A stretch of 64,000 nt of DNA from Campylobacteraceae bacterium (GCA_031266555.1 JAISAU010000024.1:1-64000); one strand, 5' to 3'. Positions 25,870 to 35,056 are shown, counted from the stretch's first letter. Notes: a model not told the origin generated them from the letters alone. Numbers and translations: made by a program.

Positions 25870-26577
25870 ATGCAAAAAAATGTTGCAATAAGCGTTGCGG
25901 TAATTATAGGCGTGTTTTTTGTGGTTGGGCTTTCCATTCTTGGTCTTTCTCTTAAAAACTCTTATAAATATGATAATTATATAAGAGTCACCGGTTCGGC
26001 AAGTAAAATAATTGAGCCAAGCGGTCTATTTTGGTCTTTTGAATTTGTCAATTCGGGCTATGATCTAAACGAGGTTTTAGAGCAAAACGAAGAAGATAAA
26101 GAGGTGCTTAAAGAGTTTTTTATAAGTGCCGGAATCAATGAAAACGATATTAGTTTTGAAGAATTGCGAATAGAAGCAAGTAACGAATACTACGATGATT
26201 ACGATGATTCGGTTTCAGGCGGCGACTTCTCGTCTATACAAAGCGTATTTATACAAACTTCAAATATAAAAGCTATCAAAGCCGCCAGAAATAAAATGTC
26301 TGAACTATTTAAAGAAGGCTTTACATTAAAATACGATTACGGAGACGTATCATATTTTAGATATATTTACGACACTTCTTATCAACAAGATTTGATAGAC
26401 GAAGCTTTAGTTAACGCCAAAGCTGCCGCGCAAAAAGTCGCCGAACGTTCAAACAGCGCTTTAGGCGATATATACAGTATTTCGGTAAACGACGTTTACG
26501 ATACGCAATATGCCGATGCTTACATACCGAACAAACAGATATCTATAATGGTAGATGTTTCGTACTATATAAAATAA
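25870..26577 (+). CDS. SIMPL-domain (YggE/DUF541) protein, membrane-anchored
   Basis: 235 residues: an N-terminal membrane anchor (about 5-30), then a SIMPL domain recognisable from YIRVTGSASKIIEPSGLFWSF, the ISFEELRI region, and ALVNAKAAAQKVAERSNSALGDIYSI. Function of the family is poorly defined (cell-envelope stress). AAAGGAGA ribosome site before ATG 25870 and a probable -10 (TACAAT) about 30 bases upstream. Monocistronic, convergent with the next gene. Confidence 0.82.
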   Translation: MQKNVAISVAVIIGVFFVVGLSILGLSLKNSYKYDNYIRVTGSASKIIEPSGLFWSFEFVNSGYDLNEVLEQNEEDKEVLKEFFISAGINENDISFEELRIEASNEYYDDYDDSVSGGDFSSIQSVFIQTSNIKAIKAARNKMSELFKEGFTLKYDYGDVSYFRYIYDTSYQQDLIDEALVNAKAAAQKVAERSNSALGDIYSISVNDVYDTQYADAYIPNKQISIMVDVSYYIK

Positions 26578-26580
26578 AAG

Positions 26581-26614
26581 ATTAAACAAAGGGCGCTAAG
26601 CTCTTTAGTTTAAT
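26581..26614. terminator. Hairpin between convergent genes
   Basis: ATTAAAC at 26581-26587 pairs with GTTTAAT at 26608-26614, and AAAGGGC with GCTCTTT inside (one G-U pair, one bulged base), making a stem of about 14 pairs. On the minus strand it is followed by CTTTTATTTTA. It lies between the convergent SIMPL and endonuclease/phosphatase genes and can serve both. Confidence 0.6.
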
Positions 26615-27460
26615 TACCAAAACAAGCTTTCAAAGGCAAATGGTCTGAAAAGCCTCTAAAATTGCCTTTGGGTTCGTTTTTGGAATTAAGCAAATACTTC
26701 TCTTTAAACACTAAAAAACTCTTTTTTACAACTTCAATCCCGTATCTCCCAAAAGCGGCTTTGAGAGCAAAATCCTATCAAGCGCGTTGCGTTCTTTTTT
26801 GTATACATAGTTCCATCTGCTTTTTTTAGGCAGTTCATTCCATAAGTCGTAAACCTCTTCGCCTAAAGCTTCTTGAAGAAGCTCATAATCTACCATATTA
26901 AAATCGCCAAGTAACACGCTTTTATTTTCGCCGCCGTTTAACATGTAGTAATTTAACGCGTTTGAATATGCCGCCCTCGCGGAATCCGGATTATTAAGAG
27001 ATGGAAAGTGATTTACGAAAACACTAAAAGTTTCGTCGTCTATTTTTATCTTTACATGTAAGATAGGTCTAAATCTATCATAACCTTTGAGCGAAAAACT
27101 TTGCGTTTTTATTATCTCATATTTTGAGATAATCCCAAGTCCAACGGCGGCGTTTTCATTTTTTCCAAAAGCGTGATAGGTAAATCCGAGCTCATTTTTC
27201 AACCTCTCCATCAAAGCTTCGTTCTCAACTTCTTGCAAAGCTATAATGTCACTTTCTAAATCTTTTAAAACCATAAGAGTGTTTTTCAGTTTATTTTCCG
27301 CTTCCTCTTCGCTCCAACCGTATTTTGAAGGAATGAACTCTTTATATTCCGTGCCGTCTTTTTTTGCGTCAAACAAGTTCTCAACATTATAAGTCGCTAT
27401 ACAAAACTCTTTTGTGTATAACGATAACGCGAATAAAAAAATCAAAAAAAACGGTCTCAA
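26610..27460 (-). pseudogene. Endonuclease/exonuclease/phosphatase-family protein, frameshifted near the 3' end
   Basis: TTG 27460 (overlapping the carbonic anhydrase stop) opens a frame with a signal peptide and the EEP fold: TYNVENLF, DIIALQEVEN (catalytic Glu), VNHFPS, and GDFN (catalytic Asp/Asn). This frame stops at 26726 after LLGDTGLKL. The sequence then continues without a stop in the -1 frame as GIEVVKKSFLVFKEKYLL and onwards to GFSDHLPL, the missing catalytic SDH motif, ending at 26610. Restoring one G in the GGG run near 26744 joins the two. Either a recent pseudogene, a slippage-controlled gene, or a read error in a homopolymer. Confidence 0.8.
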
Positions 27461-28098
27461 CCTTTTATCCCCATAGATAAAAATTGCTTCTTTTCATCAT
27501 CATAATATTCAAGTTCGCACGTTTGTATCTTATAGTACCAGCCTCTTAGCGAAAGTTCGCCCTCTTCTACTTTTCGTTTTACTTCAGGATAACTCAAAAG
27601 ATGATTTAATTGAAATAAAACGGACACTTTTTCGGTAAGCTCGAGTCTTCTGCTTAGATCCAAATCAGCAGGCGAATTTTCATTTACATACTTTTTAGCT
27701 TCATTCGCAAGTTCCAGCCATTTTTTTACATGTATGAGATTTTTATCCGTCGGTACGTCATAAACTCCATCTATCGCACCGCAATGCGAATGTCCGCAAA
27801 CAATAATTTCGCTCACATGTAAAATAGAAACGGCGTATTCTATACCTGCCGCCGTAGCGTGATAGTCGTTATCGGGCGCGAAAGGAGCTACCATATTTCC
27901 TATATTTCTAATGACAAAAAGCTCTCCCGGTTTTGAGTCGGTAATTAAAGACGGATCTACTCTTGAATCGCTGCAAGCTATAAAAAGTACTCTTGGGTGT
28001 TGTCCGTTATCTACTAAATCTAAAAATTTATTTGGATTTTTTTTGAATTTCGCTTCACGAAAGCGTTCAAAGCCGCTTATGAGAACATTTATATCCAT
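27457..28098 (-). CDS. Beta-class carbonic anhydrase
   Basis: 213 residues from ATG 28098; an ATG at 28146 would add 16 unconserved residues and overlap the upstream gene. Zinc ligands visible: Cys and Asp/Arg dyad in ACSDSRVDP, His and Cys in CGHSHCGAIDG. Interconverts CO2 and bicarbonate; important for capnophilic Campylobacterota. The stop overlaps the TTG start of the downstream EEP gene. Confidence 0.94.
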   Translation of the reverse strand: MDINVLISGFERFREAKFKKNPNKFLDLVDNGQHPRVLFIACSDSRVDPSLITDSKPGELFVIRNIGNMVAPFAPDNDYHATAAGIEYAVSILHVSEIIVCGHSHCGAIDGVYDVPTDKNLIHVKKWLELANEAKKYVNENSPADLDLSRRLELTEKVSVLFQLNHLLSYPEVKRKVEEGELSLRGWYYKIQTCELEYYDDEKKQFLSMGIKG

Positions 28099-28130
28099 TT
28101 TTCCGCCTTCTTTAATATTATAAAAAATTA

Positions 28131-28778
28131 TCAATCGACATGGCAACTATCCGCGTAAAGCTTCACATCGTAGGATATCATCGAGATAGCGCCGCCCGAC
28201 ATATCTTGTTCCAAAGATTTGTCATTTCTAACGTTATCTACTACCCTATACACTTCGCACCAATCGCCCTTCAACTCTTTTTGAGCTTTAATGAGAGCGT
28301 ATATGATATTTGCCGTATAGCTTTTCGGAAGTTTCTTTTTTCCTTTTTTGGCTATATTTAGGGCTTTAATCAAAATTTTATCGTTTGAATAGTTTTCTAA
28401 AGCTATCAAATATGCCGCAATTATAAGCATTTGTCCGTCTGCATTATCTAAAAAATCATTAAAACTCTTATATCCCTCCTTTTTTAGCAAATATGTGAAA
28501 AACTCTTTTGAATTTATATTTTCATATCCTATCGCGTTTATAACAGCGATTTTAATACCAAAGTAGTTTTCTGAAGATATGAGATAATCTTTCCATTCGT
28601 CTGTAAGATTGCCCTCTTTTAACGCTTTTTTTATATCATTATCATATTCATAACCCAAATGAATATCGGTGGAAGTTAAAGGAGAGTCCGCTAAAATCCA
28701 ACCGTTAAAAACCAGCATACATATAAAAAAGATTTTTTTTATTTTAAGTCCTTTTGTGAAAATTTTATATTCTAACAT
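28131..28778 (-). CDS. Exported hypothetical protein
   Basis: 215 residues from ATG 28778, with an N-terminal basic/hydrophobic segment ending in NGWILA that looks like a signal peptide after a longer than usual N-region (the real start may be internal). The mature part is helical and lysine-rich, with YENINSKEFFTYLLKKEGYKS and two late cysteines (WCEVYRV, YADSCHVD). Family not recognised. It overlaps the region upstream of the carbonic anhydrase gene and may be its operon partner. Confidence 0.55.
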   Translation of the reverse strand: MLEYKIFTKGLKIKKIFFICMLVFNGWILADSPLTSTDIHLGYEYDNDIKKALKEGNLTDEWKDYLISSENYFGIKIAVINAIGYENINSKEFFTYLLKKEGYKSFNDFLDNADGQMLIIAAYLIALENYSNDKILIKALNIAKKGKKKLPKSYTANIIYALIKAQKELKGDWCEVYRVVDNVRNDKSLEQDMSGGAISMISYDVKLYADSCHVD

Positions 28779-28786
28779 ACAAAAAT

Positions 28787-29911
28787 TTAAAAGCTAAAGT
28801 TTTTCGCCGCGTTAGCGCCGCAACTAAACGCCCATTGCAGATTGTATCCGCCAAGTTCTCCGCTTACATCCAAAACTTCGCCGATAAAATAGAGTCCGTT
28901 TTGTATTTTGCTTTCAAAAGTTTTTGGATTTATCTCCTCCGTCTCAACTCCGCCTTTCGTAATTTCAGCTCTATTTAATCCAAATGTGCCGGCTATGGGC
29001 ATTGCATATTTTTTCAATAAAATTATTTTTTCTCTTTCGTAATTCGAGTAAGATTTCATAGGTTTGTCGGCGATTTTGAAAGAATTTAAAAAAGCCTTTA
29101 CAAATCTTTTCGGCGCGTCAATGACAGAAGTTAACTGTCTCTTTTCATTCCATATAAAACTGCTCATGGTAAAATCTAAAAAAGGTAAAAAGTCTATCTC
29201 TATTTTACCTTTTTCCCATCTCAAAGAGGCATTTAAAATAACAGGACCGCTAATGCCAAAATGCGAAAAAAGCATATCTCCTTCATAAGCAAAATCTTCA
29301 TATTTTACCCTTACATGTAGAGATATTCCGCTAAGTTCTCTCATCCAAAATTGCTCTTTTTGCAAAGTAAGCCCAACAAGAGCGGGCTTTGGCGTTTTGA
29401 TTTTATGGGAGAATTTTTTGGCTATTTTATAGCCGATATCGCTTGCGTTTAGCTTTGGATAACTAATTCCGCCGCTCGCTACTACAAGTTTTTTCGATAT
29501 TATACTTTCATTCTCAAAGTAAGTGACAAAACCCTCTTTAGCAAATTCCACATCGTAAACTCTGCTTCCAAGTAAAAACTTATGAGAGCAATTCGCTTTG
29601 GAAAATGCCGATAAAACCTCTTTTGAGCTATTGCAAAAATATTGTCCATTATCTTTTTGCGTTGGAAAAACACCGTACTTCGCAAAAAAACCGAGCGTAT
29701 CGTCGGAATTAAAACTATCTATATTTTTTTTTATAAACGCCTCGTTTCCAAGATAATTTCGAGCGTTTACATATTTATTTGTGAGATTGCATTTTTTGCC
29801 GCCGGAAATCTTAACTTTAGCGCCTATATCTAAATTCGCGTCAGCGAACAAAAGCCGCTCTTTACTATACGCTCCGAACATTAGCGCGCTTGCCCCGGCT
29901 CCAATAACCAA
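28787..29911 (-). CDS. YhiN/HI0933-family flavoprotein
   Basis: 374 residues. N-terminal FAD motif VIGAGASALMFGA, then the family hallmark GAKVKISGGKKCNLTN, a VVASGGISYPKLNASDIGYKIAKKFSH block, TKGGVETEEINPKTFESK, and GLYFIGEVLDVSGELGGYNLQWAFSCGANAA. A TTG at 29911 is the only usable start near the motif and follows the SDR stop by a few bases, implying coupling. NAD(P)/FAD-dependent oxidoreductase of unknown substrate. Confidence 0.9.
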   Translation of the reverse strand: MVIGAGASALMFGAYSKERLLFADANLDIGAKVKISGGKKCNLTNKYVNARNYLGNEAFIKKNIDSFNSDDTLGFFAKYGVFPTQKDNGQYFCNSSKEVLSAFSKANCSHKFLLGSRVYDVEFAKEGFVTYFENESIISKKLVVASGGISYPKLNASDIGYKIAKKFSHKIKTPKPALVGLTLQKEQFWMRELSGISLHVRVKYEDFAYEGDMLFSHFGISGPVILNASLRWEKGKIEIDFLPFLDFTMSSFIWNEKRQLTSVIDAPKRFVKAFLNSFKIADKPMKSYSNYEREKIILLKKYAMPIAGTFGLNRAEITKGGVETEEINPKTFESKIQNGLYFIGEVLDVSGELGGYNLQWAFSCGANAAKNFSF

Positions 29912-29915
29912 AATG

Positions 29916-30698
29916 TCAGTTTTTATGACTTTTCTCTTTAAAAATATATACGTTTCTCTGCGCTTTTGGCATAATACGAAGATATGGTATGTTTACATGT
30001 GAGGGCGTATTTAATATATATAAAATAACGTCGGCCACATCTTTTGCCTCAAGCGTTTTATATTTTGAATAGACTGTATCCGCTTTGTCTTTATCACCCT
30101 CAAAACGAACAAGTGAAAAGTCTGTTTCGCAATTTCCGGGAGCTACGCAAGAGACTTTTATATCTGTGTCCACAAGATCCAAACTCATAGCGTCGCTTAA
30201 CGCTCTAACGCCAAATTTTGTCGCGTTATAAACATTTCCTCCGGGATACGTCTGCCAACCGGCGGTTGAGCCTATATTTATTATATGTCCCTCGCCTTTT
30301 TTTATCATCAGCGGTAAAAACGCTCTTGTGACGTACAAAAGTCCTTTTAGATTGGTATCTATCATGGCGTCCCATTTGTAAATAAAACCTTCTTGCACGC
30401 CCTCAAGCCCCAAAGCAAGACCTGCGTTATTTATCAAAAAATCAGGTACGGTTTTCGCCGCTTTTATATTTTCAAGCAACTGTTCAACGCTTTCATTTAT
30501 ACGCACGTCTAAAGGATAAATATCCACTTTGACGTTATATTTTTCTCTAAGTTTTCGCGCTAAAATTTCGAGCTTTTCTTCGCGTCTTGCCGTTAAAATC
30601 AAATCGCATCCATTTGAAGCCAAAACTTTCGCGCTCGCTTCGCCTATACCGGCACTAGCACCCGTTATAAGAGCGCGTTTCCCTTTAATATTGTTCAT
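29916..30698 (-). CDS. Short-chain dehydrogenase/reductase
   Basis: 260 residues. Rossmann motif ITGASAGIGEASAKVLA, NNAGLAL, catalytic Ser in INIGSTAGWQTYPGG, and Tyr-x-x-x-Lys as YNATKFG. Resembles the YdfG/serine 3-dehydrogenase group (NADP-dependent 3-hydroxy acid dehydrogenases), but the substrate cannot be fixed. One base separates it from trmL upstream. Confidence 0.92.
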   Translation of the reverse strand: MNNIKGKRALITGASAGIGEASAKVLASNGCDLILTARREEKLEILARKLREKYNVKVDIYPLDVRINESVEQLLENIKAAKTVPDFLINNAGLALGLEGVQEGFIYKWDAMIDTNLKGLLYVTRAFLPLMIKKGEGHIINIGSTAGWQTYPGGNVYNATKFGVRALSDAMSLDLVDTDIKVSCVAPGNCETDFSLVRFEGDKDKADTVYSKYKTLEAKDVADVILYILNTPSHVNIPYLRIMPKAQRNVYIFKEKSHKN

Positions 30699-31163
30699 TT
30701 AAAACTCCTTAAAATTTTGTCTGATAGCGTCGTACAAAATGATACCGACAGCCATCGCTTGATTTAAACTTCTTCCGTTTTTACCCATTGGAATAGTTAC
30801 GGCGTTATCCCAATTTTTTTTCATAAATTCCATCGGAAGTCCCGTTGATTCTCCTCCAAAAAACAGAAAATCCCCTTTTTCATAGCGCGCTTCAAAATAT
30901 GGTTTTTCACTTTTTGTAGTCGCGAAGAAAAAACGCTCCGAATCTTTTGAATGTATAGATAAAAATTCGTCTAAATTTTCCCAAACTTTTAAATCCAAAA
31001 TTTTCCAATAATCAAGTCCCGCTCTTTTAACCATTTTGTCGCTAATCTCAAAACAAGCAGGCTTTATTATATGCAATTTACAATTAGTGTTTACACAAAG
31101 CCTGCCGATACTGCCAGTATTTTGCGGAATTTGCGGACACAATAAAACTACGTTGAACATCAA
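30699..31163 (-). CDS. trmL: tRNA (cytidine/uridine-34-2'-O)-methyltransferase
   Basis: 154 residues, a minimal SPOUT methyltransferase: VVLLCPQIPQNTGSIGRLCVNT, the FGGESTGLP knot motif, and IPMGKNGRSLNQAMAVGIILYDAIRQ. Modifies the wobble base of leucine tRNAs. Overlaps purU by four bases. Confidence 0.95.
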   Translation of the reverse strand: MMFNVVLLCPQIPQNTGSIGRLCVNTNCKLHIIKPACFEISDKMVKRAGLDYWKILDLKVWENLDEFLSIHSKDSERFFFATTKSEKPYFEARYEKGDFLFFGGESTGLPMEFMKKNWDNAVTIPMGKNGRSLNQAMAVGIILYDAIRQNFKEF

Positions 31164-31993
31164 AAAATCACAGTTTTATTTTTATGCACAAAAATTCTAT
31201 CTTCAAGAGCCAAATCAAGCGCGGTAGATAAAACTACTTTTTCCACATTTCGTCCCGCGCGCTGCATATCTTTCCAATCAAACTCGTGATTTACCGTAAT
31301 GACGTCTTGAGCAATAATGGGTCCCTCATCCAAATTATTATTCACAAAATGAGCCGTCGCGCCGATGATTTTGACTCCTCTTTCATAAGCTTGCTTATAA
31401 GGGTTAGCGCCAATGAACGCAGGTAAAAACGAATGATGAATATTGATGATTTTCTCTTTATAACGCTCTACAAAATTGCTTGAAAGTATTCTCATATATT
31501 TTGCCAAAACAATAAAATCAGGTTTCAACTCTTGAAGTTTTGACAGTATTCTTTTCTCGTGTTCCTCGCGCGAAACAGCTTCGTGCGCGATACAAAAAAA
31601 CGGTATCTCAAATTTCTCGGAGAGCTGTTTTAAATCGTCATAGTTACTAATAACGGCAAGAATGTTGGCGTTTAACTCGTTTCCATAATGTTTTAAAAGT
31701 ATATCGCCTAATACATGTGACTCTTTTGTAGCCATTAAAACGATATTTTTTTTATCTTTCAAACCTACGTAAATATTCGCTTTATTTGGCAACATAGCCT
31801 CAAGCGTTCCTGAAAACTCATCTTTATTTATCTTGCCGCTAAGCTCCGCTCTCATAAAAAATTTGCCATACTCTTTATCCACAAACTCATCATTTTTTAC
31901 AATATTGAGTCTGTGTTTAAACACAGCGTCCGAAATCCTATATATCAATCCCTTTTCATCTTGGCAGTCAATTTTCAAAATATATTGGTTCAT
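31160..31993 (-). CDS. purU: Formyltetrahydrofolate deformylase
   Basis: 277 residues: N-terminal ACT domain (ILKIDCQDEKGLIYRISDAVFKHRLNI), then a formyltransferase-like domain with VLAKYMRILS, the catalytic HHSFLPAFIGANPY, and GATAHFVNNNLDEGPIIAQDV (catalytic Asp). Releases formate from 10-formyl-THF, balancing the folate pool. ATG 31993; divergent from the peroxidase gene. Confidence 0.95.
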   Translation of the reverse strand: MNQYILKIDCQDEKGLIYRISDAVFKHRLNIVKNDEFVDKEYGKFFMRAELSGKINKDEFSGTLEAMLPNKANIYVGLKDKKNIVLMATKESHVLGDILLKHYGNELNANILAVISNYDDLKQLSEKFEIPFFCIAHEAVSREEHEKRILSKLQELKPDFIVLAKYMRILSSNFVERYKEKIINIHHSFLPAFIGANPYKQAYERGVKIIGATAHFVNNNLDEGPIIAQDVITVNHEFDWKDMQRAGRNVEKVVLSTALDLALEDRIFVHKNKTVIF

Positions 31994-32120
31994 AAATACT
32001 CCAAAAAAATAAAGTTCTATTTTATCAAAACGGGGCTTAATTACTTTAAGGCATAGAAACTTTATGGCATAGAGATATTTTTCTTTTAAGTCAAATTAAT
32101 TATTTTTAAGTATTTATAAG

Positions 32121-32140
32121 CAAATAATAATTATTATTTA
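32121..32140 (+). promoter_or_regulatory. PerR/Fur-type operator before cytochrome c peroxidase
   Basis: AAATAATAATTATTATTT is a perfect 18-base palindrome about 28 bases before the start codon of the peroxidase gene. It matches the form of PerR or Fur boxes (A/T-rich dyads with an ATAATNATTAT core), and peroxide defence genes of Campylobacter are PerR/Fur controlled. Binding not demonstrated. Confidence 0.5.
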
Positions 32141-32167
32141 GTATTTTATTTTTTTAAGGAGTAAAAA

Positions 32168-33193
32168 ATGCGTTTTATTCAAAATGCTTTACTGATTGGC
32201 GCTCTTGGCGCCACATTTGCTTGCGCGGATTCTTTGCTTGAAAAAGCGAAAAGTTACGCTTTAGAGCCAATTCCAGAAGATATCGACGAGTTGTTGTCTT
32301 ATGTTAACGACAAAAACGACCCTATCAACTATCAAAAAATTGAGCTTGGCAAAAAACTGTATTTTGACCCAAGACTTTCCAAAAGCGGAATCATCAGCTG
32401 TAACACCTGTCACAATTTGGCTTTAGGCGGAGCGGATGGAGTTGACGCGGCGATAGGTCATAAATGGACGAAAAATCCGAGTCATTTAAACTCTCCTACC
32501 GTTTATAACTCTGTATTTAATCAAATACAGTTTTGGGACGGCAGAAGTCCGCATTTAGCGGATCAAGCGCAAGGTCCTATTCAAGCCGACGCCGAAATGG
32601 CGGCGCCTAAAGAGCTAGTAGTAGAACGCGTAACATCAATTCCTCAATATGTGGAAGAATTTAAAAAAGCTTACGGCAAAAATGTAAAAATTAATTTTGA
32701 GACAATTGCTAGCGTTATCGGCGTATTTGAAAGAACATTGGTTACTCCTTCGCCGTATGACGACTTTTTGAACGGAAAGTTAAACGCTCTTAGCGAAAAG
32801 GAACAAGCAGGACTTGATCTTTTCATGGAAAAGGGCTGTACGGCCTGTCATAACGGTATAGCTTTAGGCGGAACCATGCAACCGTTTCAAGTTGCTGAAA
32901 AATACAAATTTATATCTTTAGGTAACTTTGTAGGCGACAAAGACGGTATGGTTAAAACCCCGACTTTAAGAAATATAGCTGAAACAGCTCCGTATTTCCA
33001 CAATGGCGGTATTTGGAATTTAAAAGACGCTGTAAAAGAGATGGGAAGCGTACAGCTTGGAATCGATATCTCAGATGAAGAAGCCGATAGTATTGTTGAT
33101 TTTCTAAATAGTTTAACAGGTAAAAAACCCGTTATAACATATCCGATATTGCCGGCAAGTACGGATAAAACTCCAAAACCAAGCGCGGATTAG
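32168..33193 (+). CDS. Di-haem cytochrome c peroxidase
   Basis: 341 residues with a signal peptide (cleavage near CADS). Two haem c motifs: CNTCH (ISCNTCHNLALGGADG, near residue 78) and CTACH (KGCTACHNGIALGG, near 223). The peroxidatic region FFDPRLSKSG (here YFDPRLSKSG) and TPTLRNIAETAPYFHNGG are family hallmarks. Reduces H2O2 in the periplasm with electrons from cytochrome c. AAGGAG ribosome site; palindromic operator upstream; palindromic terminator downstream. Confidence 0.95.
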   Translation: MRFIQNALLIGALGATFACADSLLEKAKSYALEPIPEDIDELLSYVNDKNDPINYQKIELGKKLYFDPRLSKSGIISCNTCHNLALGGADGVDAAIGHKWTKNPSHLNSPTVYNSVFNQIQFWDGRSPHLADQAQGPIQADAEMAAPKELVVERVTSIPQYVEEFKKAYGKNVKINFETIASVIGVFERTLVTPSPYDDFLNGKLNALSEKEQAGLDLFMEKGCTACHNGIALGGTMQPFQVAEKYKFISLGNFVGDKDGMVKTPTLRNIAETAPYFHNGGIWNLKDAVKEMGSVQLGIDISDEEADSIVDFLNSLTGKKPVITYPILPASTDKTPKPSAD

Positions 33194-33201
33194 TCAAAAA
33201 A

Positions 33202-33235
33202 CTTTACATGTAAGCTTTTTATCTTACATGTAAAG
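33202..33235 (+). terminator. Hairpin made of two facing ACATGTA palindromes
   Basis: CTTTACATGTAAG at 33202-33214 and its exact inverse CTTACATGTAAAG at 33223-33235, with an eight-base loop, 8 bases after the peroxidase stop codon. Thirteen perfect pairs. No strong U-run follows, so terminator function is inferred from position. Confidence 0.5.
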
Positions 33236-33309
33236 GTCTTAATCTATTATTCAAATTACTATTTTACGTTCATATTGTCAGACAAATAAAACGTCTTTTC
33301 TCTGCTTTA

Positions 33310-33560
33310 ATTTTGCCGCTCAAGCTACAATACTTCCGCTAGAGTAGGAGTTGGTTTATTGGTCTGCCTCAACACTTCCTGCTATACCGCCAACATTCTC
33401 ATTGCTCATGACGTCACTGTTTGGCAAGCATAGACTATGTAGTATTCCAAGCAGCCCCGATATTATAGCCCCTATTGCATTTCCTACCGAGTAAACATGA
33501 TTGTATTGCTACTGTCAGCTACTCCTACGATATCACCAACTTCATAGTAGTCTTTACAAT
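33310..33560 (-). pseudogene. Decayed GLUG-motif surface protein (adhesin fragment)
   Basis: On the minus strand, three pieces in shifted frames read like GLUG-type adhesin repeats: VGDIVGVADSSNTI, then YSVGNAIGAI leading to SDVMSNENVGGIAGSVEAD, then TNSYSSGSIVA. Each is interrupted by stops or frameshifts. The GG(I/L)(A/V)G and NSYSSGS elements are characteristic of GLUG repeats in large secreted adhesins. No start, signal or translocator domain remains. Sits between two convergent intact genes. Confidence 0.5.
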
Positions 33561-33564
33561 AACC

Positions 33565-33604
33565 AAAAAACTATCAAAGACGCTTTTAAAAATATCTTTG
33601 ATAG
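33565..33604 (-). terminator. Rho-independent terminator of nadV
   Basis: On the minus strand CTATCAAAGA (33604-33595) pairs perfectly with TCTTTGATAG (33580-33571) and is followed by TTTTTT (33570-33565), about 50 bases after the nadV stop. Confidence 0.8.
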
Positions 33605-33656
33605 TTATGCATTTAAATTTTCTTATCGCAAAAGAAGCTGGAAATCAAGCGTTTTA

Positions 33657-34961
33657 TTAATCCGCCAAATCCTCAAATTTATACTCTTTAATCAAATCTC
33701 CGTTCAGATAAACGGTCTCAAGTGCGTTTATAAAAGTATCTTTATCAAGATCTCGCACTATGTATTTCCCATCTGCAAATTCCGCTCCGATTCTACCGCT
33801 TTTACTCTTTTTGGAAGGGTCGGTGACAGGACTTTTACAAATTCCGCGCCACTCTCCGTCAATCTTTATAGCGCTCGCTTTATACGCGAAACTATACATG
33901 TCTCTATTGACTTTTTGAAGCAACGCTGCTCCCATGCCAAAATTTACATTGTCCGCGCTCCAACCGCTTTTTGTTATAAGAGACAATATCTTATCTATCA
34001 TATCTATATTTATACCGTCCCCCCAAATAATTCTTACATTATTTAAAAGTTTTCCGTCCTCGGCGTTTGTAAAGCCAAAATTATCCGCTAAACTATTTAA
34101 AGTGTATGGAATAAGCTCTAGCGGATTTCCGCTATCCGGTCTTATAACTATAGTCGCTTCGCTTTTTTTTACCTGCTCTTTAAGTTCTTTACCCCAAATC
34201 TCATCCACAGCTTTTTTATAGTTGTAGCTATCGCTTACGCACGCTAAAAGAGCTCCGTTTTTCGCGTAAATATTTAACGTATTGGAGTACGCGTCTTTTT
34301 CGTTTTTCCAAGATGTAACCGTGCTGTGCTCCATAGCGGGAATTGAAAAACCGGCGATATTGGCGTTATAATATTTTCTAGCGCCTAAAAGCGATATAGC
34401 GGTATCGGTGCCTCTGAAATTCAAAAGATGAGCCATTCCGCCGATTAACGCGTTTTCTTGACATGAAACGCCGCGCGAACCAAAATCATGAACTTTAAAA
34501 TCGGCATTTTGCGTATATTTTCGCACAACTTTTTTAATATTATAAGAGTTTGTAGCAACCGTCGTAGGATACCACAAACGCAACAAAAACGTCTCTATAA
34601 AACTTACAAGCCAGCCAAATCTATCGTCTGTGCTTTGAATGCTTACAAGAGGAATTTGCGTGGGATAAACTCCACCCTCTTTTAACGCTTTGATTTTCAA
34701 GGGAAAATATCCAAGCTCCAGCAACTCTTCAAATCCTTTTTCATTGAATGGAAGTCCGTGCGAAGTTATAATCTCTTTCGCCTCTTTTATATCATCTCGT
34801 GCGTACATTTTCATAAGCATCTTTTTGATGATATATTGCAATCCGAAAAACTTCACCTCATCTCCGTACCTTGCCTCAATATAAGAAAAAAGCCCCTCGT
34901 TTTTGGGGTATTGGGCAAAATGGCTGTATTTATAGCTATCGCTATCAAGTAGAAAATTCAT
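33657..34961 (-). CDS. nadV: Nicotinamide phosphoribosyltransferase
   Basis: About 434 residues from ATG 34961, which has an AGAGG ribosome site; an in-frame TTG at 34994 is less likely. Family features: LLDSDSYKYSHFAQYP at the N-terminus, FHDFGSRG-type motif as VHDFGSRGVS, FSIPAMEHSTVTSW, VIRPDSGNP, and the GDGIN and NFGMGAALLQKVNRD loops. This is the NAMPT/NadV type rather than nicotinate PRTase. Makes NMN from nicotinamide and PRPP. The NMN adenylyltransferase is the next gene upstream. Confidence 0.93.
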   Translation of the reverse strand: MNFLLDSDSYKYSHFAQYPKNEGLFSYIEARYGDEVKFFGLQYIIKKMLMKMYARDDIKEAKEIITSHGLPFNEKGFEELLELGYFPLKIKALKEGGVYPTQIPLVSIQSTDDRFGWLVSFIETFLLRLWYPTTVATNSYNIKKVVRKYTQNADFKVHDFGSRGVSCQENALIGGMAHLLNFRGTDTAISLLGARKYYNANIAGFSIPAMEHSTVTSWKNEKDAYSNTLNIYAKNGALLACVSDSYNYKKAVDEIWGKELKEQVKKSEATIVIRPDSGNPLELIPYTLNSLADNFGFTNAEDGKLLNNVRIIWGDGINIDMIDKILSLITKSGWSADNVNFGMGAALLQKVNRDMYSFAYKASAIKIDGEWRGICKSPVTDPSKKSKSGRIGAEFADGKYIVRDLDKDTFINALETVYLNGDLIKEYKFEDLAD

Positions 34962-35056
34962 TTTAAACCTCTTTGGTTTATAGTCAAAACTCAAGCTCTC
35001 CGCTTTGAGCGCCGATTTTTACTCTAAAAGCGCTACCCTTTAAAAACCACAAAAGC

